A DNA stretch of 64,000 nt, from positions 21,046,290 to 21,110,289 of the forward strand of contig JAVLUZ010000142.1 in the NCBI GenBank assembly GCA_036768485.1, written 5' to 3'. The stretch is from Mermis nigrescens. Taxonomy: Eukaryota > Nematoda > Enoplea > Mermithida > Mermithidae. Below are positions 46,901 through 58,900 of the stretch, in pieces (the first letter of the stretch is position 1; the number at the start of each line of letters is the position of its first letter). The notes below the pieces were generated by a model. It saw only the letters and a program-made list of their open reading frames with translations. It was not told the DNA's origin and made no database searches. The translations under genes were made by a program, and so were the position numbers.

Positions 46901-49900
46901 ATTTTGATAGTCTGTCGTGTAAAATAAGGGATTTAAATGTAGCACAACGTCATTTTTATTAAGGTTGTCATACATTTGCAATTTTTCAACATATGTAAAT
47001 ATATCTGATTTTGTCAAAGTTGGCTTTACGAGTAGGTCACTCCACCTAAAGCTTGTGTCAAGAGTCTGTCAAGTGCTCAAGACGACGTAATAATTGATCA
47101 ATCCTAAGCATGGGGTCAGAAATAATTAGAATTTCGTCAAGAAGACGAAAGGATTGCTTCATTTTTGCTCCAGAAACTATCGCGTACTCACACTTGTGGA
47201 TTCAGAATTTTCTGACGGGGGGGGGGCGGAACCCCGAATTTCCCTAATACTAACAAAAATTGTCCGAGAAAATTCACCCCTAAGCTGAAAGTATCATTTT
47301 TTACCGTCTTTAAATAGGCAGAATCATTTCTGATGCGAAAAAGTTAAAAAATAGAGAGTTTTCTATGCAAAACTCGCAAAATTGATGCGAAATTTGACAT
47401 AAAGCGCTGAAAAAATATTTGTGAGATTGTAAGAACTGCGAAACCATTATTCTGTGCAAAACCTACTATTTTGACGTACAAATAAGGTTTAAGAGCGTCA
47501 AGAAAGTCTGTAAATGTCATTAGTGAGCTAATATGAAAAATATAAATAATGCTTAACCATTAATTGGACTTGTATTTATATTTCTAATAAAAACTGCATT
47601 GTCTTTTCGAACTCATGCTGTTCATACGCACATTTTAGTCTGCGGCGGTGATTACTATTCGGCAGAAGGGGCGTTCAACAGTCCTGGGTACCCGCAGCCA
47701 TACCCGGACTCAACAGTTTGTATTTGGACTATAAATAGTTCTCCTGGAAACCGAATAGTACTTATTTTTGAGTGAGTGAAGTGTAAATTATATTGAAATC
47801 AGTTGATAATTTATCACGTACATAAATGGCTGGCTTTTGAACAGCCTGCCATGGGGAGTCAGCCGAGAGCTATATTAAACCAAAATAACGTTAAAAATCG
47901 GTATAAATGCTAGAATAGTGCAAGAACTACATTCGTTTACAGTTTCTAGTCAATTTCGAGTAGGTACTGCTGATGAAAAATTTCCATTTTCATATACTTT
48001 CAGCCTTAATATCGCTTTATATTTCTCAAAAATGCTCCCATTCTGCTTCCCGAGGTCTAGACACTTACACCAACATTCGCATGCATGTCTGGTTATTACG
48101 AAAAATTTTTGACGCAAAGTAAAATCTTAAATCATCGTGTACGAAATGTGACGATTTGGCGTCGCCGCTTTGGCGCCTGCCAGTTTGGCGCCGCCGGTTT
48201 GGCGCCAACCCAATTTGGCACCGCCGGTTTGGCGCCAAGACAGTTTGGCGCCGCTGTAGAGGAAGGATCAGAATTCCTGTGCAATAGAGAAAATATTTTT
48301 TTAAAATTTTTTCATGTATGTTATCACCGTGGAATAAAGCAGATATTAGACAGAAAAGCTGCAACTTTTACGGGCATAATTTCTGTATAGATGACCCGTT
48401 CTTTTCACAGCATGTACAAAGTATGTATTCGTTCTGGAGCATAACTGATTACTCGCCCATTTAGAAAATTTTATGAAGAACATGATTTTTTCAATCCCTA
48501 CCTTCAAAAGATCGAAAATTTATTTTGTACCCATTACATTCTGTAAGTAGAAAGCACGGGTCATCTATTCCGAAATTATGCCACTATTACGACTGAGTAA
48601 AATGTTACGGCATGGTCGACAACTACAATTTATTCCATATGAGGAGAAACACTATTTATTTCGTTTGGAAAAAATCTATGTCAGGATGAATTAATGTGTT
48701 TTTGACCAAATTTCCAGCTAAAGTCAATGTCAACTCGTTGCGTTGATTGCAAGTATGCAATCTGTTTTTCCGTGTAATATGTTTTCCATTATTTCACGCA
48801 GCGAATGAAAAACCTTTTCCCACGTTCAGAAAAAGGCAGAAAAAACCTGGCAGGATGAGAAAGGAAGCAGTATAAGCGATACATATGGCGCCAAAACGGC
48901 AGCGCCAAAAAGGGTTGGCGCCAAACTGGCGGCGCCAAAACGGCGGCGCTAAACCGGCGGCGCCAAACCGGCGGCGCCAAACCCGGCGGCGCCAAACCGG
49001 CGACGCCAAACTGACAGCGCCAAAACGCCGTAGACCCCATCGTGTCTTTTTTGCAAAGGAACGATTACTAATTATAAATTTCATTCAGTCATGAGATTCT
49101 TCGAGTTTAACTCGATTATTTTTCCAAAAGACATGCGCATTCTAGTATAAATCATTATACAAAACTATCCATAAGTTCATTTGATTTCAAAAATATTGTT
49201 TCATGTCGCGCGTGACCGTTCATGTACAGATTAAGAATTCTGGCGGAGGGGTCAGGCCCAAAAAATTTTTAAAAGTGCCTTTTTTGGACTAAAATACGAT
49301 GGGTATACGACAAAAACGTGTTTTTTGACGTTTAGGACAATGCTTGTGCTTTCTAGAACATCAAAAACATTAGAAAATTTAGAAAAATTTGAATAAATCG
49401 AGTAAATTGAAAATATTGAGCTAAAGCGCTTAAAAAGGCACATTTTTTACAATTTTTTCGAAAAATCGACAATTCTGGGAGGGTCGAAGCCATTTTTGCT
49501 AGGAATCAGCTGCTATTCTGGGGGGTCAAAACCCCTTAACCCCTAAAGAACACGTATAAGTGTGACGTCATTGCTTGACTCTTTAGACTTTAAAATACAA
49601 TTCTGACATCACACTTCTTCATAATGCTTTTGTAGCATATTCTTTTACACTTTAATATCCGATTGGTTTAAACTGCTAGGTTTTCTCCATACGTCACAAA
49701 TTCTATTATTTTATGACTCTTTTATTTTAAATGATCTGCTCGTAAGCAATACAACTACAGAGATAAATGATTTAACCGCACATCAGAGATTTCATCTCAG
49801 AAATAAGCATCATGTTTTCAGCATGTTCTCCTTATCTTCTTCTGAATATTGCGCTGAAGACTATGTGGAAATCCGCGAAGGAGACTATTCGGGTAAATTA

Positions 49901-52900
49901 CTGGTTCGCTTTTGTCAAAATGTTCCTGCTCGTATTGTCGGTTACGACAAATTATGGATAAAATTTCGAACAGACGATGCGATCGATAGGTCAGATTCCA
50001 AAAAAGCAGGGTTTCGAGCACGCTACGTGTTGGGTAAGTAAATTCTAATTACCATCTTGAAAACCTCGAGAGGTTTTTTAAGTAAAATTTTTCGTTTTAC
50101 CATTGACAGTATACCGACGATGATTGGCTATACTTTTATTTTTTAAGCATAAAAAACCCAAAAATTTATTGTCTGCTTGCTTATAACGTTGTCATTGTTT
50201 GTTCTGCAGAGCCTAACTTTAATTAAAATTATTTCTAATAAAGGAAATTTCGCAGAGTTGAATTTGTAGAAATTTGTAAAAATTTGTAGAAACTCTTAAT
50301 TTGCAAAAAAATATTTGTTTCGTATATTAAGTTTATACGAGTAGCGGCACTAATATAATATTAAAATTTCGAAGCAACTCCTCGTTCTGATTTCTTAATT
50401 AGAATTACGAGTGGTTCAGTAATTTATTAATTTGATGCAAACCTTATTTTTTGGCAGTTTTTGGCGGCGACTTTACTGCTTCTAGTGGCATAATAACATC
50501 GCCATGGTTCGATGAAAATCAAAATTACTTGTCGCGGAGTTCACGCGGTTTTCCGCTGTTTCTTAATTCACTTACCGCATTCAACGAAAGCGAATCCGGC
50601 ACAAGTGACTCTACCTATAGCCGTTTCTCCAGTGCTTTGCTTAAAAGGTGAATGCAGCCAAGTTTTCACAGTATGGAAGGACTGAGGGTATGAGGTCATC
50701 TGAAAGCTTAATATCCAAAATTTTTTATCCTTTCCATATGCATATTTTCGCATAAATAATATGCGACCGCAAGTATAATAGAAAATCATTTTTTTCTCAT
50801 TTTAATTGATCGAACTGCCAGGGTTGAAGACGCAGTAATTTGGTTAGAGTGTAAAGGAACTAAATTTTGTAGCGATGCCTCAAACGTTGGAATAGCACAC
50901 AAAATTCTATACTTTACGGTATTAGTACCGTTGTCCACACATTGACGCGGGGGGTTTCGGAAGAGGGAATTAGGACTCCGATCCCAGAATCTGAAATTTC
51001 CGCCGATAATCTGTTAAACCTTCCAAAATTGACTTTTTGGCAGTTTTCCGCGATTTAGCCCTATCATACCCAAAAATTTCGTTGCTGTTCCCATACTCTT
51101 TCATTTTGTCTTAAAACTTAATTTTTCCCTTCGGCAAAATGACTGGTTTGTGTTTTCTCAACGACCGCTACTTAATGTCTGTTTTCATACAACCGAGAAA
51201 ACACTTCGATTCCTTTATTTTTTACCTCAATTTTTGTGGGATTTATCGAGAATATTCTTATAATTCGCCTTTTGAACAGATTAGCATTTTTCTCATTGAA
51301 AAAAGAGATATTTTCAGTGTCTTATTAAGTTTATCGGACATCCTGCGCAAGTGTTTCATGCATTACCGGCTGTGCAATGTAATAGACTTGCGGTCACTAT
51401 TACGCAAGTCAACTCCAATCCAAAATTAGAATGTAACTTTTTTGTTCTGAATATCAGTTTTTTTAGAACAGGACCGAATAATGAAGGCATCTGGTGGCGC
51501 ATCATGCTCCCTGATGCGGATTCGTATGTCCAAGTGCAGTTTGACAAATTTTACGCCGAAAAAAATCTTGCATTGATGCTGGAAGAAGATTGCGGTTCAA
51601 GTCAGAAAGTCGAAGTTAGACGACTTATTAATTCACTTATGTTGTTGCGTCGTGTTTGTTGTTGTTGTCTTTGAGGGGCGAAAAATAAGTTCCTAAACGT
51701 CAGAGAATTGCGTTTATCTCGAGAAATACACTTAGAAAATTAATAAAAATGGTCCGGACTGCATTCGTTACGAATTAAAAAAGACTGATTTGACAATAGT
51801 TTTTGAAGAAGCCGATTCCACGTAGAAATCATGAAGACCTATCGCTTAATTTGTTTCTTCAATATGTCAATTTTTTTAACTCTGTTAATGTCAGTGCCTT
51901 TGCATTTTGCTACTGGTCATGGAAAAATTGCTTACTCAAAATTTGAATTAATCAAACTTTATAGAAGGTTATAGACGCAGACAGTTTAGAACACTTGAAA
52001 ATTTTATTTCATGCACGTATAACGTAGATTATTTATTAGATTATTCTGGAAAAGTAGGTAGTGTCATTCCCTTATTTAAATCCGGACTATAGTAAGTAAT
52101 TTCTTAAAACTCCATCGAAAGTCTGCTAGTCTGTCTGCAAGGTTTTTTGGCTAATAAAAGTCGTTTTCTCTTGATTTCTTTCTCACCAAATAATAACAGC
52201 TTCATAAGATTTTTGCAAAATGTTGAGGAACGTTTTTCGGTTGTTCCAAAAGCGAAATGGCAATGTCATTGGTCAAATTGAGCTGCTGATAGGATTTGGA
52301 GCTACTCAAATTTATTTTTAAAAGCAGGAGCGGATTTTAGGGGCGGGGATGGCCGCTGGGCGATCTGGATGCCATTTTTTAGTGGAATATGTTTCGAAAC
52401 ATTTTTAACAGCAGAAGCAGCTCTTTCAGCATATGTAGTTTTCTTCTATCTTTAAGCATAACTTTTCGACGTTTTGTGTCAGTGTTACAATTACAGGAAA
52501 TCGTGCAGTAAATCAGGCTTCTAAACGTACTTCTGTCTAAATTTCACAAATTTTCCGGCTCTTCCCGCCAAATTTTCGTGAAATTCAAAGAAATTTAATG
52601 ATTTTTTAAACAAAATTGTCGAAAAATCCGAAAACGCCGAAAAAATGCCATTTCGCACGTGAAAGACAAATTTTTGGACCTATTTTTGGCTGTTTGTGGA
52701 AAAGTTGGGGTTCCGCCCCTCCCCCACCTTAGGAAGATCCTATATCCGCCTCTGGTAAAAAGTAGAGCCTGAATATTCAAATAAATGTGAAAACTGCTCA
52801 AATCAGTACTGTGCACGCTTTGCTGAACATTACGTGATAGCTGCACTTTTATTGCTCCTTTACAGCATTTTAAGGACGATTAAAAAGGATAAATTGGCCT

Positions 52901-55900
52901 GTTATTTGTTATAATTGTTTGTTATTATCGTCATTCGTTTATTGATGTTTTTTGCTCAAATCTCTATTTTGTCATATATTGTCTGTCCGTTGGTTATTTA
53001 GATAAACTGCTTAAGTTTAAAAGACTGTACATTTGATGGATGGCATTTTATTAATACGTATGTTAATTCCAAAATTGCATGATCTTTGTGGTCGAGTGAT
53101 ACGGTTTTGCCTTCATTTTCTTTCTTACATTGATGAAGCAATGTCGTCACAAACTTCTTCTTTGGATTTAGCTGTACGATGGTTATTGTCACTATCAAAC
53201 GTCGGACTTGCGTTGTACTCGCAGTCAAGTATTATGTGGGTCAAATTTACCCGAAATATGGACCAGCTTATGGAACGTTGTGAGTATACGAATGACCTAC
53301 AACGTTTTGTATCCGCCTCCGGCTTTTCGGTTGCAGTGGTCATCAGTGTCATCACCTCGGACAAACGAAACATTACCTAGCGGTTAGTAATTGGCAGACA
53401 TGCACAGCACGGAAATTCGTAGGGTGTGAAATCATAAAGTGCCTTTTTGGGCTTAAAAATGGCGCAAACGCCTTAAAAACATAGTTTTTCGGTGTTTATG
53501 ACGATGCTCTATCTTTCTAGAGCATTAAAACATAAAAACTTGAAAAAATTAAAAAAATTTGAATGAATCAAAGAAATTTATAGTCACAAAATGAGTATTT
53601 GATGCGAAGAGCTGCAAATTTGACGCCCTTGAGCAAACAGATAGCTAAAAATGCTTAAAGCAGCACCTTTTGTACAAACTTTTTGGAATTTTTCGGGAAA
53701 GCGAAGCGCTGAAAATTTGACGCTTTTGAGCAAAGACTTAGCTAAGAATGCTTAAAACAGCACCTTTTCTACAAGCTTTTTGTAATTTCTTGGGAAATCG
53801 CGAATTTTTCGGGTATAAAAAAATTTCTGGGGGGGCTGAAAACCCCCAAACTCCTAGATCATGTATGACAATGGAATGCACCTATGGCCACAAGAAAATA
53901 CAGTTACTGAAATCAGAATCGGAATATTCAAAGCCCTAGAGATCATCATACCTCATTGGTTCCTTTATATTTTTAAGCGAGAAAAATGAAACAATTTTTA
54001 GATATTCGACTGTTTTTAAGTGTTCTATGCCCTTAAAAATTTTTTTCGCTCAAATTGTTCTATGCCAACATATAGGAAATTTTGACACTAATTTTCGCTG
54101 TTTAAGGAAAAGTTAAAGGTTCGTTTAAAAAATCCCGTTTTCACCTCTAACAGATATACAAAAGGGGGAGATGGGGGATCTCCCACCAACAGTTGGTCGT
54201 CCCCATCTCCAAGAGTCAGAAAATTTTTGACCCTCCTTCCCTCCGACACCGAGGTATTCCCTTCCTAAATTTCGAGCCGTTACATGTATGAACCGGTCAT
54301 GCACTACATGAGAATTCAGGTAGGGTGAAATTTTGAAGTGCCTTTTTAGGCCCGAAAATGCGACCAACTAGAACAAAATATGGTTAAAACATTAGTATAT
54401 GGCGCGGAGCGCCAAAAATTTGATACTTTTCAGCAAATAGATAGCTAAAAACGCTTAAAAAACTCCTTTTCTACGAATTTTCAGGAAATTTCTTATAAAC
54501 TTTTGGAAAATCGCGAATTTAAGGAAAAGTAAAAATTTTTCTGCGAAGTTGAAACCCCCAACCCCCTAAGATCATGTGTGTCCACCACTGTATGAAATCA
54601 GCAATTTTCTTCACCATCACTCTTAAGCAATCCTACGATTAATGGCCCACATCAACGCGTTCTAAGGCACCCCTGACCTTTTTCCATTCTTGTTCGCTGT
54701 CCTTTGCATCTTTATTTAAATTTGAGTATTTATTCTACGAATTTGAAGAACTTATCGAATTTTAAGACAGTTGTGGAGGCACTGTCACTGCTGGAATCGC
54801 AGTTCGTACACTACAATCACCGGGCTATCCGAATGGCTATGCCGACGGATTACGATGTACGTGGGATCTAGAAAAATCACTCCGTAATTTTTCCGTGTGG
54901 ATCAATTTGACCGACATAGATCTGGAGACACATCACTCCTGCATGCACGATTATTTGCAAGTCGGTCAGTTTGCATCATTGAGGTAAAAGGAGCTCATAA
55001 TTACCAGCTAATTGAAAATTACTCTCATCTTTTAAATCATGTTTTTGATTCGAAAAAAATGAAACCGTTGTGATGAATTCTGCAACAGAATTTCACATCG
55101 TGTTTCAAATACGGAGAAATAAATGTAAATGGGAGAAGTTTCATTGTAAATTTTTCATTCAACAAATTGCACTTTCTAGTTTAACAAGGGCCGAGACAGT
55201 CTGGGGCGTCAGCCAGAGAGCTTTATTTCAACAAAATGGTCTCAACAACTGGCATAAACGATAAAGTAGTGTAAAAAACTGTGCAACTATTTAGTCTCTA
55301 ATCAATTTCAAAAAGTTTTGAATAAATTTTTTGAGTTATATTTATTTTTTGCCTTCATTTTGACGCATTAACCCAGTCTAGTTTCAATTTTTCCATTCTG
55401 GAGACGTCTTAGACTCCTTAACCCTCCTCATGTGCATGCCTGCGTACGAGTCATTTGAATACGAGTATGATTTGTGAAGTTAAAAGCGACTTCTGAAACT
55501 TGACATACTTCCAAAGTCGCAAGATGAAGATAAGTGTTAAGCAATTATCTGGTGCACTTTATACTCATTTTTATTTGGTTATATAATCTTATTCTCATGT
55601 CGTTGCGTTTTGTGCGTTTTACATTTTCTTAGTTGAAAATGCCTAATTCTATATCATTTTATTTTATTAACAACCAGTTTTAGAAAACAATTTTTTATCT
55701 TTAAGCTAAACTGATGAATTTATCGAAATATTGTTTGCAGATTCTGCCAAATAGATTAAAGCGCAACTTCCACTTAAACATAGTTTAGGACAATAGTTTC
55801 ATTGGAGAGAGATGGCTGAATTATTCCGAGAAAATATCCTCTGAATTATTATGCTACTTTGTTAAATAATACATAAGGAAGAAGTCTAGTTTGAAAATGA

Positions 55901-58900
55901 GAATAATAACTTTTCAATTAAAAAACTGTTGTGCAATACTGCTCGTAGATCAGTTGTAGAAAGTCTAATGATTGAGTTCATTTTTTTCCTTTCTTAGTTC
56001 TGTCTAAATGTTTTTTTTTATATTATTTGACCATGAACAGACACGGGTCATTCTTGCTGGTTGCTCTGAACACCAATTGTCCTTCTAAATTTCTAACAGC
56101 ATCACTTACTGTGTTCATAGCGTGCTGCGCAATGCATTCATCGACGATGAGTATCGTTCGATGGTTCTGCCAAACTTGAATACTCAGTCACTTTCTAATC
56201 GCTTCTGTGGATCGAAATTGCCTGATAAGCCGTACATGGATTTTAAACGCAACTTGCCAGTTAAAGTCATCTTTAAAACTGATTATTCTATCAACGGCAC
56301 TGGTTTTTCGATGCAATATGGTTTGAGTAAGTTAAGAATATTGTTTCACTTGTAAATTTCCTATAAATTACTAATTTTTCGTCTGTAAACTTGACATCAC
56401 TGTTGAGGCACTGCATGGCCAGTCTAGTCTGAGAAGCTCATTCGGAGGTAAAAAAGGAGGCGTCGAAACGCTTTGAAACGAAACTAAGCCAATTCACGAT
56501 TTGAAAATAATTTTAAGCGATTTTGTAAAATAATCGTTGATTTCTAACTATTCACGGTTTTGATTTCTGCCAATTTTTTTCTGTTAATTTTACCTATTGC
56601 ATGCTTCAAACCTCCAACTGAATGTCTTTTTTACCGCACGCCGTACTCACTAGGATCATTAAAAGCGATCATTTTGGTTGTCATTGCTTCTGTGAATACA
56701 GTTTTTGTTCTCCTTCTAAAAGTAAGAAAAAGTGTCTTTGAGGTGCAAATACTGCAAAGAAATGCTGCCAGAAACGTTGCTAAGAAAGATCAAACGGAAC
56801 AATCAAATTGACATGTACGTGGAGGAAGGTTGGGGCAGTGTAGACCCTAAGAACGACAAAATAGGAAATTTTCTTGGAAAATGAGCCAAAATGAAGGCTG
56901 AAAATGGATGAAAACCGAAAATTTTCGCTATAAGTAGCTTGAAATTAATCAAAAACTGTTGGATGACGTAGTTTTAGCGCTATTATAGCATGTATAGGCA
57001 CAAGTTTTAGAGGTGATTTTGGCTCAAAAAACTCAATTTTTGACCCCAGACCGGTTGACCCCTCAGATCGGCCATGCTGTGAATCTATGGACTCAAGACT
57101 ACTTATTTTTGTATCGTCCAGCGTTATGGGAATCATTTTATTCATGACTGATATCCAAAAACTTACTCAATAAAAATGATTATTGAACAATCAGGATTGC
57201 ATTCCAGAATTCGTTTCATGAACTATTCGATTTTCAATGATATACTCTTTCTTTATGGCTTTCTGTCGATTCAGAGAGATCATTTTTTGTGATTTATGCT
57301 GTTTATTTCGTCTAAAGATTAAGCTGAGAATTGTAAAATTATGAGTATGGGACCATTAAGGAATGATTCATTCACAGCTATCAATCGCGCGCCACAATTT
57401 TCCACGTAAGAGTATCATTTTCTACAATAGCCTTTCTTCCTCTATAGAATGTGGCTCATCGTTTGATCTGAAGAACGGTGATTGGGAAACCTTGACAAGC
57501 CCCAACTTCCCATCTCCTTATCCTACGTCGACTAATTGCGTATGGATTATTCGAGCTATGAAGGGTCGCACGCTGGAGGTTGAAATTGAGTCGATGCAGC
57601 TGGAACTTAGTCCTGGATGCACTAAAGACTATATAAAGGTGTACTATTTTACGATTATTGATTCATTTTGTACGGTCAATTTTATCCGGACATTTCTGCG
57701 AAAGTTACATTTCATTTTAAAAAACAATCAGAGTCAAGTTCTGAATCCAGGTATATCTTTTCTTCAGTGAGACAGCTAGTCCGAATCTCGGGAGGAAGTC
57801 AAATTGTGCGCTGAAGTCCCTGTTTATATTACTGTATGTTTATGCTTATGTTGCGTTCCAGAAGGAAGTTGGCTTGTCGTTGACTCCATCATTTAATTCT
57901 TCTCTTTTCTGTAACAATATTCAAAAGTGACGCTTTATCTGTAGATTTACGATTTTCGATTCAACTAATTGGATCGAAAATCGTAAATTCCGTGGTGTGA
58001 TCCGTACTTAACTCAACATCTCTGTTGCAGTGTACGAGTATAATTGTTTGCATAACTACACTGAAGCAGCAGATTTAATTATACCAATATCTACAGAATT
58101 GCAAGATAATTCAGCGCATTCAAAAATTCATCTTATATCCATTTTGAATAAAATGCCATTTGTTTTCTTGTGAGAAATGAAGATAAAACAGATTTGTCTG
58201 GCCTATTTTATATGAACTCGAGCTGGAAGTTGGAGAGTGTGAAAACAGCAAAAAACAAACAATGGTGCTGAATGATCTGAATACTTTTTAAGATAACCCG
58301 GTGCAAGTGGAAGGTGCTATAAAAAAAGTCAAGTATTGCCTCGTATCGAAAATCTGCCACATTAAACCACCGAAAACAAAATTTCTCAGAAATGGATCGT
58401 TAAACTAATAGGAACAAGGCTATGAATACATTTAAGGACTTCGAAATATTGGTTATTACATCCATGCTTATCAATCAATAGAATGTTAGAAAATCCAGAT
58501 TAATTTTTTGATCCGATTGGGCAAGTAGAGGACACCTCTAACGAATAAACTACTATTCCGTTAGGAAATTAATTTTCAGCCAAGATTGGGATCTATTAAA
58601 ACAAAGCAGGCGGCAATACTGCTATCGCTATGGGCTTTTTGAATATTTGAATGCGAATTTCGACACACATTGGGAATTAGTTTACTAAGGGAATAATTCT
58701 TATTCAAGAGAAGAAAGATAGGTCACAAATTTTAATTTAGGTTTCGTATCTCGCGCTCAGATTTTCAATTTTCATCTTGATTTATCGTCGCTCGTCCTCT
58801 AAGCTTTGAGTGGTATTGCTCATATTTTATTTGCATGTTTTTATTCTTCTGAATTTGTAACTTGAAAAGCAGTTCGAAAAATTATTTATGTTCCTTTTTA

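Larger units (their letters stand above)
50539..53171 (+). other. CUB gene introns 10 and 11 (exon 11 lies between)
   Basis: Intron 10 has a G/C-rich repeat fragment near 50935-51100. Intron 11 holds a family C element (52325-52754). Intron 9 (50034-50457) has nothing recognised. Confidence 0.45.

Noticed and set aside
53033..53380. 115-codon open frame over CUB exon 12
   Set aside because: Different frame from the CUB reading; the exon frame gives LYDG, LCGSNLP and AFRLQW with proper splice sites.
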